Assembly: GCF_021648885.1 (NCBI RefSeq)
Contig: NZ_JAKJHZ010000003.1
Location: forward strand, 310,001-374,000
DNA: 64,000 nucleotides
Direction of reading: 5' to 3'
Origin: Nocardioides potassii
Lineage (GTDB): Bacteria > Actinomycetota > Actinomycetes > Propionibacteriales > Nocardioidaceae
Shown here: positions 18,578-28,079 of the stretch, in pieces
Numbering within the stretch: position 1 is the stretch's first letter
Layout of the letters: every line of letters starts with the position of its first letter
Program-made: the position numbers and the translations under genes
The notes under the pieces: model-generated
Databases searched by the model: none
What the model saw: the letters and a program-made list of their open reading frames with translations, nothing else
What the model was told of the DNA's origin: nothing

Positions 18578-18664
18578 CGCAGGTTGACGGACCGAACCCG
18601 GGCCGCCTCGCTCGACCGAGCGGGGCGGCCCGCCTCAATTCGCTGTTCGGTCCGTCGACCTGCG
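18578..18664. terminator. Large nested palindrome after the RG-rich gene
   Basis: The inner hairpin GGGCCGCC (18600) pairs with GGCGGCCC (18624), continued by CGCTCG/CGAGCG around a 2-base loop: a GC-rich terminator. Around it, 18579-18597 pairs with 18645-18663 over 19 positions with one mismatch. The right outer arm ends 4 bases before the -10 of the dinB-like gene. Confidence 0.7.
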
Positions 18665-18667
18665 GAC

Positions 18668-18673
18668 TAGGTT
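18668..18673 (+). promoter_or_regulatory. -10 element for a leaderless DinB-family transcript
   Basis: TAGGTT lies 7 bases before the ATG at 18681 with no Shine-Dalgarno between them. Confidence 0.45.
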
Positions 18674-18680
18674 GCGGCCC

Positions 18681-19217
18681 ATGACGATCGAGCGGACCGA
18701 CCCGCCCTACGCCGCAGACGAGGCCGGCATGCTGCGCGGCTTCCTCGACCACTACCGCGCCACGATCCGGCTCCAGGCGAGCGGGCTCACCGACGAGCAG
18801 CTGGACCAGCCGTTGCCGCCGAGCGACCTGACCCTCGGCGGGATGCTCAAGCACCTCGCCTTCGTCGAGGACTACTGGTTGTCCTACAACCTCGCCGGGC
18901 ACGACCCGGCGCCGCCGTGGGACACCGCGCCGTGGGGCGAGGACGCCGACTGGGACTGGCACAGCGCGGCCGGTGCGTCCCACGCCGAGCTCGACGGGCT
19001 GCTCGTCGAGGCGATCGGTCGCTCCGACGCGTGCCTCGACGCGGCGCTCGCTGCCGACCCCGACCTCGGACGGCTCGTGGCCCGCCCGCGTGACCCGGCC
19101 AAGGGCGAGACCGCCACGACCCGGTGGGTGCTGGTGCACATGGTCGAGGAGTACGCCCGCCACGCCGGCCACGCCGACCTGATCCGCCAGTCGATCGACG
19201 GCGCCACGGACGTCTGA
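18681..19217 (+). CDS. DinB/DUF664-family protein
   Basis: The product is 178 residues. It fits the four-helix DinB fold: FLDHYRATIRLQASGLTDEQL, then LGGMLKHLAFVEDYW with the first metal His, and VLVHMVEEYARHAGHADLIRQSIDG with the second and third. In actinobacteria this DUF664 group includes mycothiol-dependent S-transferases, which fits the Mca gene elsewhere in the window. The actual substrate is unknown. I start at 18681 (MTIERTDPP), consistent with the leaderless -10. Confidence 0.85.
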   Translation: MTIERTDPPYAADEAGMLRGFLDHYRATIRLQASGLTDEQLDQPLPPSDLTLGGMLKHLAFVEDYWLSYNLAGHDPAPPWDTAPWGEDADWDWHSAAGASHAELDGLLVEAIGRSDACLDAALAADPDLGRLVARPRDPAKGETATTRWVLVHMVEEYARHAGHADLIRQSIDGATDV

Positions 19218-19249
19218 CCACCAGGCTGCGGATCTGCTGGAATGGGCCC

Positions 19250-19897
19250 ATGGCCGACCCGATCCGCGTCTACCTGCTCGACGACCACGACGTGGTCCGC
19301 GAGGGCCTCCGCTTCCTGCTGGAGCAGCAGGACGACATCGAGGTGGTCGGCGACTCCGCCAGCGCCGTCGAGGCGGCCGCCCGCATCCCGGCGCTGCGCC
19401 CGGACGTCGCCGTCCTCGACGCGCGCCTGCCCGACGGGTCGGGCATCGAGGTGTGCCGCTCGGTGCGTGCGGTGGACCCGTCGATCAACGCGCTCATCCT
19501 GACGTCGTACGACGACGACGAGGCGCTGTTCGCCGCGATCATGGCCGGGGCGTCGGGCTACGTCCTCAAGGAGATCCGCAGCTCCGACCTGGTCACCGCC
19601 GTGCGCCACGTCGCGGCCGGCAAGTCGCTCATCGACCCGGCCATGACCGCCACCGTCCTCGAGCGGATCCGCAAGGGTCCCGAGACGCCTGACGAGCTCG
19701 CGTCCCTGACCGAGCGCGAGCGGGTGCTGCTCGGCCACATCGCCGAGGGCCTCACCAACCGCCAGATCGCCGACCAGATGTTCCTCGCCGAGAAGACGGT
19801 GAAGAACTACGTCTCCAGCATCCTGGCCAAGCTCGGCCTCGAGCGGCGTACGCAGGCCGCCGTGCTCGCGTCCAAGCTGCTGCGCGAGGAGCAGTAG
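19250..19897 (+). CDS. devR: DevR/DosR-like NarL-family response regulator
   Basis: The product is 215 residues, close to DevR of mycobacteria (217). The receiver domain (about 5-120) has acidic DDHD at 11-14, phosphoacceptor Asp 57 in VLDARLPDGSG, the Thr of LILTSYDD and the Lys of YVLKEIR. A LuxR/NarL HTH follows (about 150-205: LTERERVLLGHIAEGLTNRQIADQMFLAEKTVKNYVSSIL). TGGAAT lies 6 bases before the ATG. Its likely partner kinase is the DevS-like gene on the other strand at 20666-22234, and palindromes resembling DevR boxes occur upstream of two neighbours. Symbol assigned by similarity; exact orthology is unproven. Confidence 0.88.
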   Translation: MADPIRVYLLDDHDVVREGLRFLLEQQDDIEVVGDSASAVEAAARIPALRPDVAVLDARLPDGSGIEVCRSVRAVDPSINALILTSYDDDEALFAAIMAGASGYVLKEIRSSDLVTAVRHVAAGKSLIDPAMTATVLERIRKGPETPDELASLTERERVLLGHIAEGLTNRQIADQMFLAEKTVKNYVSSILAKLGLERRTQAAVLASKLLREEQ

Positions 19898-19903
19898 GCG
19901 GTC

Positions 19904-19917
19904 GGGACCTTGGTCCC
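19904..19917 (+). promoter_or_regulatory. DevR-box-like palindrome upstream of the DoxX-family gene
   Basis: GGGACC-TT-GGTCCC, with perfect 6-base arms, matches the mycobacterial DosR core (GGGACT-WW-AGTCCC) except for one symmetrical change. It is about 100 bases upstream of the DoxX-family start and just after the devR stop. Confidence 0.65.
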
Positions 19918-20017
19918 CCAGGAGTGGTGACGTCCTCCTCTCGGCGTGGACGCCGCGCGCGACGAGGCTGGAGGCACCGGAAGGGATCCGGTCACCACTA
20001 CCGAGGAGGCGATGGCG

Positions 20018-20611
20018 ATGAACGTCATCCACCGCCAGCACCACATCAGCACCGAGGGCGTCACCATGTCGGAGACCGAGGAGCACGTCCCCACCGGGCT
20101 CTCCCGCGCCCTCGCCGTCCTGCGGATCGCCTTCGGGATCACGTTCCTGTGGGCGTTCCTCGACAAGACCTTCGCGCTCGGCTTCCACACCGGCTACGGC
20201 CAGGACGGGACGCTCGACCGCTTCGGCCCCGCCGCCTGGATCAATGGCGGCAGCCCGACCGAGGGCTTCCTCACCTTCGGCGTCCCCGCCGACAACCCGT
20301 TCCACGGCTTCTTCGCCTCGCTCGCCGGGCACGCGTGGGTGGACTGGCTGTTCATGGCCGGCCTCCTGGGCATCGGCGTGACCCTGCTCCTCGGGGTGGG
20401 CATGCGGATCGGCACTGCCGCCGGAGCCCTGATGTACGCCTTCATGTACGCCGCCTCGCTCCCGCTCGAGAACAACCCGGTGGTCGACGACCACCTGGTC
20501 GGGATCATCGTGATGGCCGTCCTCGCCCTCGGCGCGGCCGGCAGCACGTGGGGGCTGGGTCGCTGGTGGAGCAGCACGGACGTCGTGCAGGAGCACCCCG
20601 TCCTGCAGTGA
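20018..20611 (+). CDS. DoxX-family membrane protein
   Basis: The product is 197 residues with four membrane segments (RALAVLRIAFGITFLWAFL, then DWLFMAGLLGIGVTLLLG, GTAAGALMYAFMYAASL, and LVGIIVMAVLALGAAG). DoxX/DoxD-like proteins are linked to quinone-dependent thiosulfate or thiol oxidation and redox homeostasis. I chose ATG 20018 because GAGGAGG at 20003-20009 is 8 bases upstream; ATG 20012 is too close. The 5' leader contains a 9-bp inverted repeat (AGTGGTGAC at 19923 and GTCACCACT at 19991). The DevR-type box upstream suggests control by the neighbouring regulator. Confidence 0.82.
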   Translation: MNVIHRQHHISTEGVTMSETEEHVPTGLSRALAVLRIAFGITFLWAFLDKTFALGFHTGYGQDGTLDRFGPAAWINGGSPTEGFLTFGVPADNPFHGFFASLAGHAWVDWLFMAGLLGIGVTLLLGVGMRIGTAAGALMYAFMYAASLPLENNPVVDDHLVGIIVMAVLALGAAGSTWGLGRWWSSTDVVQEHPVLQ

Positions 20612-20628
20612 CACACCCGGCCCAGGGA

Positions 20629-20656
20629 GGACCCGGCACCGCAGGGTGCCGGGTCC
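20629..20656. terminator. Bidirectional terminator between the DoxX and DevS-like genes
   Basis: A perfect 12-bp stem (GGACCCGGCACC with GGTGCCGGGTCC) closes a 4-base loop, in the 54-base gap between two convergent stops. Confidence 0.85.
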
Positions 20657-20665
20657 TTCAGCGTC

Positions 20666-22246
<1,581 letters not shown>

Positions 22247-22708
22247 CTACGCCAGTCGTCGTACGGGCAGGAACTCCCAGGGGTCCCAGCCGCCGCCGAG
22301 CTGGCGGCCGGTGACCTCGGTCCAGGGGATCCGGACGAGCAGGTGGCGCTGTCCCTCGGCCCACGGACGCGGCTGCCACGAGCGGGCGATCCGCGCGAGG
22401 GCCTCGTGGTCGTCGACGAAGGACGCCCGGCCGCGCACGACCACGCTCCAGCCCCGCTTGAGCTCGTGGTCGAACTGGTCGACCTCGAAGCAGACCTGCG
22501 CGTCGCGACCGTAGGTCCCCAGCAGGCTGTAGGCCGTCGTGCGCACGAGCACGGACTCCGGTCCGTCGCCGCGCTCGCCTGCGTCCACGGCGTAGTTGAC
22601 CGGGATGATGTGGGGACCGTCCGGCGTGCCCAGCGCCACCCGGCCGGCGACGCCGGCCCGGAGCAGGCGCGAGCAGTCGTCGCGGGACAGGTCGTACGAC
22701 ATGGGCAT
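22247..22708 (-). CDS. Pyridoxamine 5'-phosphate oxidase-like FMN split-barrel protein
   Basis: The product is 153 residues. It has LRAGVAGRVALGTPDGPHIIPVNYAVD, VLVRTTAYSLLGTYGRDAQVCFEVDQFD and WSVVVRGRASFVDD, the strands of the flavin- or F420-binding split barrel that is common in actinobacterial stress regulons. It is more likely a flavin or F420 reductase or heme oxygenase-like protein than a true PdxH. The first ATG has AGGAGG 5 bases upstream. A DevR-like box lies about 60 bases upstream, and the DevS-like kinase gene follows directly. Confidence 0.85.
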   Translation of the reverse strand: MPMSYDLSRDDCSRLLRAGVAGRVALGTPDGPHIIPVNYAVDAGERGDGPESVLVRTTAYSLLGTYGRDAQVCFEVDQFDHELKRGWSVVVRGRASFVDDHEALARIARSWQPRPWAEGQRHLLVRIPWTEVTGRQLGGGWDPWEFLPVRRLA

Positions 22709-22764
22709 GGGGTCCTCCTCCGGCTCGGACTCCCAGCGTGCCTCCGGCGCACCGCCCCCGGGCA

Positions 22765-22778
22765 GGGCCGAAGGTCCC
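22765..22778 (-). promoter_or_regulatory. DevR-box-like site upstream of the FMN split-barrel gene
   Basis: On the minus strand it reads GGGACCTTCGGCCC, sharing GGGACCTT and the 3' CCC with the box at 19904. It is centred about 63 bases before the start codon at 22708. Confidence 0.55.
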
Positions 22779-22790
22779 GGGCCGACCCGC

Positions 22791-23723
22791 CTACTGCCCC
22801 TGGTCGGTGATGAGCCCTCCGGTCGTCGGCTGGTAGGGGTTGAGGCCGTGGTCGATGGCGTACTGCTTGAGGTAGCCCTCCTGGCCCAGCACCTTGATCC
22901 GCTCGGCGATCTTCGCCGCCTCGGCCTTCTCGACCTCGACCTGCGCCTGCGCGGCCTTCACCTGGGCGGCGGCCTCGGCCTCCTTGGCCTTGGCGCGGGC
23001 GACGGCCTCCTGCTGGGCGACGAGCGCGGCCTTGACGGCGTCCGGCGGCACCGGCTTCTGCAGGGTGATCGCGAAGTCGGTGAAGAACTCCTCGTCGCCG
23101 TCGATGTTGCGACCGACCAGCTCGGGCATCTGCTCGAGGACGTCCTGCTCCCACTGCGCCTTGACGGCCGGGTCGGTGTAGAGCTCGGTGTAGGTGTAGT
23201 TCTGGCTGGCGCGGTCGATCGCGGTCTCGAGCGGTCGGCTGATGTAGACGCTGAGCATCGAGAGCCAGCCGGCCGAGCCGTTGCCGTCGGTGGAGTCCAT
23301 GTAGGCGGCGTAGCGGTTGCCGATGAGGTCGTGGAACTTCTGCAGCGTCTTGCAGTCGGTGTTGAGCAGGAAGGCGGCAACCCCGTCGACGGACATCTCG
23401 ATGCCGTCCTTGCTGACGAACGTGACCGGGCCGCGGTCGCCGTTCTCGCCGAAGACGTAGTTGCGCTGGCTCTTGGGGTACGAGTAGTGCTTGTCGCCGG
23501 GCCCGTCCCACACGCGCGTCGAGCTCTCCACGCAGTCCTGGAACCGTCGCGGCGTGAACGCGCCGTCGCTGTAGTGCAGGGCCACCTGGTCGGGGCCGGT
23601 CGACACGGTCGTCGGGCGGACGAAGACCAGCACGCCGATCGCGAGGACCAGCAGCAGGAGGAACACCCCCGACACCTTCTTGAGCGCTCCGGCGCCGCTG
23701 GCGATCTTGTTCGTGGTGGCCAT
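22791..23723 (-). CDS. SPFH/Band 7 (prohibitin-like) membrane protein
   Basis: The product is 310 residues. One membrane helix (about 17-35, GVFLLLLVLAIGVLVFV) is followed by an SPFH domain (about 40-225) and an Ala/Lys/Glu-rich coiled coil (about 235-280, with VARAKAKEAEAAAQVKAAQAQ) that should drive oligomerisation. Such proteins scaffold membrane microdomains and often guard membrane proteases. The ATG has GAGGA 5 bases upstream. It is preceded 8 bases upstream by a small membrane-protein gene on the same strand. Confidence 0.85.
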   Translation of the reverse strand: MATTNKIASGAGALKKVSGVFLLLLVLAIGVLVFVRPTTVSTGPDQVALHYSDGAFTPRRFQDCVESSTRVWDGPGDKHYSYPKSQRNYVFGENGDRGPVTFVSKDGIEMSVDGVAAFLLNTDCKTLQKFHDLIGNRYAAYMDSTDGNGSAGWLSMLSVYISRPLETAIDRASQNYTYTELYTDPAVKAQWEQDVLEQMPELVGRNIDGDEEFFTDFAITLQKPVPPDAVKAALVAQQEAVARAKAKEAEAAAQVKAAQAQVEVEKAEAAKIAERIKVLGQEGYLKQYAIDHGLNPYQPTTGGLITDQGQ

Positions 23724-23731
23724 CAGGGTCC

Positions 23732-23995
23732 TCAGGCGTCCGGGCCGCGGGAGATGCGGCGGTGGTGGGTCTGGATCTCGTCGATGATGATCGTGGAGAG
23801 CTCGGGGGAGACGTCGCGGTGCTGCCACGCCAGCTCGCGCAGCTGCTCGATGAAGGCGTCGCGCTCGGCGAGGTCGCGCGATGGCGCGGTCGGGGCGGCG
23901 GCGGGCGTCGTACCGACGCCGGCAGACATGCGGCCTGCCCAGAAGGCGACGCCGATCAGCACGAGCACCAGAATCGGGAGCAGCGGACCCATCAT
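23732..23995 (-). CDS. Small membrane-anchored protein
   Basis: The product is 87 residues. It begins with one hydrophobic helix (MMGPLLPILVLVLIGVAFWAG), then a short Ala/Pro linker and a charged helical tail (RDLAERDAFIEQLRELAWQHRDVSPELSTIIIDEIQTHHRR). No family is recognised. The SPFH gene starts 8 bases after its stop, so the two are probably cotranscribed and may interact. The start has two consecutive ATGs; the first is given. Confidence 0.7.
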   Translation of the reverse strand: MMGPLLPILVLVLIGVAFWAGRMSAGVGTTPAAAPTAPSRDLAERDAFIEQLRELAWQHRDVSPELSTIIIDEIQTHHRRISRGPDA

Positions 23996-24099
23996 GGCCG
24001 CATCCTGCCCTGTCGCGCGGGGTTGAACCCTGCTTTCCCCACTGGTCCAGATCGGCGTCCGGGGCAGGTTCGAGCGCACTCCACGTTGACGGCCGGGTC

Positions 24100-24105
24100 T
24101 AGCGT
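24100..24105 (+). promoter_or_regulatory. -10 element for the AAA ATPase operon
   Basis: TAGCGT is 7 bases before the GTG at 24113. The same hexamer and spacing occur before the AI-2E permease gene at 40032. Confidence 0.4.
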
Positions 24106-24112
24106 GGAGAGC

Positions 24113-25528
24113 GTGACGGACCAGAGCACCCAGCACCCCTCCAGCTCCCACCCCGAGGCGGGCACCCTCGGCCAGCTCCGCGCCAGCGGCCACCAGCAGA
24201 AGACGCTCCGCCAGGAGCTGCGCGACAACCTGCTCGCGCGCCTGCGCGGCGGCGAGGACCCGTGGCCCGGCCTGCACGGCTTCTCCGAGAGCGTGATCCC
24301 GCAGGTCGAGCGCGCGCTGCTGGCCGGCCACGACATCGTGCTGCTCGGCGAGCGCGGGCAGGGCAAGACCCGGCTGCTGCGCTCGCTGGTCGGCCTCCTC
24401 GACGAGTGGTCCCCGGTCATCTCCGGCTCCGAGCTGGGCGAGCACCCCTACGAGCCGATCACGGTCACGTCGCAGCAGGCCGCGGCGACGTACGGCGACG
24501 ACCTGCGCATCTCGTGGCGCCACCGCGACGAGAGGTACGCCGAGAAGCTCGCGACGCCCGACACGTCGGTCGCCGACCTGATCGGCGACGTCGACCCGAT
24601 GAAGGTGGCGGAGGGCCGGCACCTGGGTGACCCCGAGACCATCCACTTCGGGCTGATCCCGCGCAGCCACCGCGGCATCGTCGCCATCAACGAGCTGCCC
24701 GACCTCGCCGAGCGGATCCAGGTCGCGATGCTCAACGTGATGGAGGAGCGCGACATCCAGATCCGCGGCTACATCCTGCGGCTGCCGCTCGACGTGCTCG
24801 TCGTCGCCAGCGCGAACCCGGAGGACTACACCAACCGCGGCCGGATCATCACACCGCTCAAGGACCGCTTCGGCGCCGAGATCCGCACCCACTACCCGCG
24901 GGAGGTGGAGGAGGAGATGGCGGTCATCGAGCAGGAGGCCGACCTCGTCGCCGAGGTGCCGACCTACCTCCTCGAGGTGCTCGCCCGCTTCACCCGCAAC
25001 CTGCGCGACTCCCAGGCGGTCGACCAGCGCTCGGGCGTGAGCGCGCGCTTCGCGATCGCCGGCGCCGAGACCATCGCCGCCGCGGCGCTGCACCGCGCGA
25101 CGACGCAGGGGGAGGACGAGGCCGTGGCGCGCGTGGTCGACCTCGAGACCGCGGTCGACGTGCTCGGCGGCAAGATCGAGTTCGAGACGGGCGAGGAGGG
25201 ACGGGAGACCGAGATCCTCACCCACTTGCTCCGCACCGCCATCGCCGAGACGGTCCGCGCCCACCTCGCCGGCATCGACCTGCGCCTGCTCGTCGAGGCG
25301 ATCGAGGAGGGCGCGATGGTCAGCACCGGCGCCCGCGTCGGCGCGCGCGACTTCCTCGCCGGCCTGCCGGTGCTGGGGGAGTCGGAGCTCTACGACGCGG
25401 TGTGCGACCGCCTCGGCGCGACCAACGACGGCGAGCGCGCGGCTGCCATCGAGCTCGCGCTGGAGGGGCTCTACCTCGCCCGCAAGATCGGCAAGGACAC
25501 CGACGCCGGGGAGACCGTCTATGGCTGA
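24113..25528 (+). CDS. MoxR/ChlI-like AAA+ ATPase
   Basis: The product is 471 residues. Walker A is GERGQGKT at 79-86; Walker B-like GIVAINELPDL and sensor 1 VVASANPEDYTNRG follow, with the arginine finger near ITPLKDRFGAEI. The layout resembles sigma-54/magnesium-chelatase I-type ATPases and recalls Rv0958 of M. tuberculosis. Such ATPases act with a VWA partner to remodel or insert cofactors into target proteins; the partner is encoded two genes downstream. The frame overlaps the GNAT gene by 8 bases. Confidence 0.88.
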   Translation: MTDQSTQHPSSSHPEAGTLGQLRASGHQQKTLRQELRDNLLARLRGGEDPWPGLHGFSESVIPQVERALLAGHDIVLLGERGQGKTRLLRSLVGLLDEWSPVISGSELGEHPYEPITVTSQQAAATYGDDLRISWRHRDERYAEKLATPDTSVADLIGDVDPMKVAEGRHLGDPETIHFGLIPRSHRGIVAINELPDLAERIQVAMLNVMEERDIQIRGYILRLPLDVLVVASANPEDYTNRGRIITPLKDRFGAEIRTHYPREVEEEMAVIEQEADLVAEVPTYLLEVLARFTRNLRDSQAVDQRSGVSARFAIAGAETIAAAALHRATTQGEDEAVARVVDLETAVDVLGGKIEFETGEEGRETEILTHLLRTAIAETVRAHLAGIDLRLLVEAIEEGAMVSTGARVGARDFLAGLPVLGESELYDAVCDRLGATNDGERAAAIELALEGLYLARKIGKDTDAGETVYG

Positions 25529-26066
25529 GCGCCCCTCGCTGGTCGAGGTGCGAGCGCAGCGAGCCTCGAGACCCGTGCTGCGTCCCGCCGCCACCGACGA
25601 CATCCCGGCCCTCGTCGCGCTCGGCCGCGCCGTCGTGCCGCCGACCTACGGCCCGATCGACGCGGCGTACGCCCAGCGGATGATCGACGAGTGGTGGACG
25701 CCGGCCGTCTTCACCCGCTCCATGCAGACCAACCGCCACCTCGTCGCCGAGGTCCACGGGGAGGTCGTCGCGCTGTCGTCGTTCGGCCGTCTGTCACGGT
25801 CCTACCGCGAGTTCCCGTACGTCGACGGTGACCGCGAGGTGATGTGGAAGCTCTACGTCCATCCCGACCACCACGGCCGCGGGATCGGCAGCCGGCTGCT
25901 CGCCGAGGTCGAGACGCTGGTCGAGGGGGACGAGCTGTGGCTCGAGGTCGTCGACGGCAACGACCAGGCGTTCGGGTTCTACCGCGCCCGCGGCTTCACC
26001 GAGGTCGAGCGCTCGAGTGACGGCCAGTGGCCCGACGACGTCTGGATGAGGAAGGTGCTGCGGTGA
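25521..26066 (+). CDS. GNAT-family N-acetyltransferase
   Basis: The product is up to 181 residues. Motif A is VMWKLYVHPDHHGRGIGSRLLAE (acetyl-CoA pyrophosphate loop RGIGS), and GNDQAFGFYRARGFTEVE is motif B. The substrate is unknown. The first ~18 residues are encoded by a dispersed repeat (25540-25573), and a GTG at 25575 (VLRPAATDD) gives a more typical domain start; which one is used is open. The gene sits between the AAA ATPase (8-base overlap) and VWA gene (4-base overlap). Confidence 0.85.
   Translation: MAERPSLVEVRAQRASRPVLRPAATDDIPALVALGRAVVPPTYGPIDAAYAQRMIDEWWTPAVFTRSMQTNRHLVAEVHGEVVALSSFGRLSRSYREFPYVDGDREVMWKLYVHPDHHGRGIGSRLLAEVETLVEGDELWLEVVDGNDQAFGFYRARGFTEVERSSDGQWPDDVWMRKVLR
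25540..25573. repeat. Dispersed repeat family B, copy 1
   Basis: The core GCGAGCGCAGCGAG is flanked by TGGTCGAG and CTCGAGACC, giving an imperfect palindrome. It lies within the N-terminal codons of the GNAT gene. The second copy is at 35129. Confidence 0.7.
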
Positions 26067-28057
26067 GCCGCTTCCAGAAGTACGCCGGCGGCGACCCGCT
26101 CGCGCCTCCCGTCGACCTCGCCGACGCGCTCGACGCGATCGGCCAGGACGTGATGGCCGGCTACTCGCCCGAGCACGCGATGCGCGAGTACCTCCGGCGC
26201 GGGAGCCCCGACCAGGCCGGGCTCGACGAGCTCCAGCGCCGCGTCGCTGAGCGGCGACGCGAGATCCTCCAGCGCAACAACCTCGACGGCACGATGCGGG
26301 AGGTGCGCGAGCTCCTCGACAAGGCCGTGCTGGCCGAGCGCGGCCAGCTCGCCCGCGACATCACGATGTCGGACTCCGACCGCGACTTCCGCGAGATGGT
26401 GCTGGACAACCTGCCGTCGTCCACCGCTGCGGCGGTGAGCGAGCTGTCGTCGTACGACTGGCAGTCGTCCGACGCACGCGAGGCCTACGAGCAGATCAAG
26501 GACCTGCTCGGTCGCGAGCTCCTCGACCAGCGGTTCGCCGGCATGAAGCAGGCGCTCGAGGGCGCCACCGACGAGGACCGGGCCGCGGTCGCCGAGATGC
26601 TGTCGGACCTCAACGACCTGCTCGAGAAGCACGCGGCGGGTGGCGTTAGCGACGAGGAGTTCGAGGACTTCATGGACAAGCACGGGGACTTCTTCCCCGA
26701 GCGGCCAGCCAACATGGAGGAGCTCCTCGACTCGCTCGCCCAGCGCGCGGCAGCGGCGCAACGGATGCTGAACTCGATGACCGAGGAGCAGCGGCAGGAG
26801 CTCATGGAGCTCTCGCAGCAGGCCTTCGGCTCGCCCCAGCTGATGGAGCAGCTGGCGCGGATGGACGCCAACCTCCAGGCGCTGCGTCCCGGCGAGGACT
26901 GGTCGGGCTCGGAGAGCTTCGAGGGGGACCAGGGCATGGGCCTCGGCGACGGGACCGGTGCGCTGCAGGACCTCGCGCAGCTCGACCAGCTGTCCGACCA
27001 GCTCGCCCAGTCCTACCAGGGCGCCCGGCTCGACGACGTGGACCTCGACGCGCTGGCCGACCAGCTGGGCCCGGAGTCGGCCTTCGCCGCGAAGACCCTG
27101 CAGGAGCTCGAGCAGGCGCTGCGCGACAGCGGCTACCTCAAGCGCGGGTCCGACGGGGAGCTCAGGCTCTCGCCGAAGGCGATGCGCCAGCTCGGCAAGG
27201 CACTGCTGCGCGACGTGGCCGACCGGATGAGTGGCCGCAGCGGCGCCCGGGAGACGCGTACGACGGGGCTCGCCGGCGAGCCGTCCGGCGCCACCCGCCG
27301 GTGGGAGTTCGGCGACACCGAGCCGTGGGACGTCCCGCGCACGATCACCAACGCGGTGCTGCGCGACGGTGGCACCTTCCCCATCCGCATCCAGGTCGAC
27401 GACATCGAGGTGACCGAGACCGAGGCCCGCACCCAGGCCGCCGTGGCACTCCTGGTCGACACGTCGTTCTCGATGGCGATGGACGGCCGGTGGGTGCCGA
27501 TGAAGCGTACGGCGCTCGCGCTGCACCAGCTGGTCCGCTCACGGTTCCGCGGCGACGACCTGCAGCTCATCGCCTTCGGACGCCACGCGCAGGTGATGGA
27601 GATCGAGCAGCTGACCGCGCTGGACGCGAAGTGGGACAAGGGCACGAACCTGCACCACGGCCTGCTGCTCGCCAACCGGTTCTTCCGCAAGCACCCCAAC
27701 GCGCAGCCCGTGCTGCTGGTCGTCACCGACGGCGAGCCGACCTCGCACCTCGAGGCCGACGGCGAGGTCTGGTTCTCCTACCCGCCGCACCCGCTCACGA
27801 TCGCCCACTCGGTGCGCGAGCTCGACGCGGCCGCGCGGCTGGGGGCTCAGGTGACGTTCTTCCGGCTCGGCGAGGACCCGGGCCTGGCGCGCTTCATCGA
27901 CTCGATGGCCCGGCGGGTCGACGGCCGGATGGTGAGCCCCGAGCTCGACGACCTCGGAGCCGCGGTGGTCGGGTCCTACCTCGGCTCACGCGGACCCGGG
28001 ACGTCGTACCGCGAGCACTTCGGCGACTTCTACGGCGGTAGGGGGTTCTGGGTCTAG
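26063..28057 (+). CDS. VWA-domain protein, partner of the AAA ATPase
   Basis: The product is 664 residues from a GTG overlapping the GNAT stop. Residues 1-380 are helical, acidic and Gln/Met-rich with no known fold; the C-terminal von Willebrand A domain (about 455-640) has the MIDAS ligands DTSFSM (Asp near 466), the Thr of KGTNLHHG and VTDGEPTSH. I recall Rv0959 as the mycobacterial counterpart. With the AAA gene this forms a MoxR-VWA chaperone-like pair. The target protein is not evident. Confidence 0.87.
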   Translation: MSRFQKYAGGDPLAPPVDLADALDAIGQDVMAGYSPEHAMREYLRRGSPDQAGLDELQRRVAERRREILQRNNLDGTMREVRELLDKAVLAERGQLARDITMSDSDRDFREMVLDNLPSSTAAAVSELSSYDWQSSDAREAYEQIKDLLGRELLDQRFAGMKQALEGATDEDRAAVAEMLSDLNDLLEKHAAGGVSDEEFEDFMDKHGDFFPERPANMEELLDSLAQRAAAAQRMLNSMTEEQRQELMELSQQAFGSPQLMEQLARMDANLQALRPGEDWSGSESFEGDQGMGLGDGTGALQDLAQLDQLSDQLAQSYQGARLDDVDLDALADQLGPESAFAAKTLQELEQALRDSGYLKRGSDGELRLSPKAMRQLGKALLRDVADRMSGRSGARETRTTGLAGEPSGATRRWEFGDTEPWDVPRTITNAVLRDGGTFPIRIQVDDIEVTETEARTQAAVALLVDTSFSMAMDGRWVPMKRTALALHQLVRSRFRGDDLQLIAFGRHAQVMEIEQLTALDAKWDKGTNLHHGLLLANRFFRKHPNAQPVLLVVTDGEPTSHLEADGEVWFSYPPHPLTIAHSVRELDAAARLGAQVTFFRLGEDPGLARFIDSMARRVDGRMVSPELDDLGAAVVGSYLGSRGPGTSYREHFGDFYGGRGFWV

Positions 28058-28079
28058 AGGACCGTGCTTGGCTGGTGCC

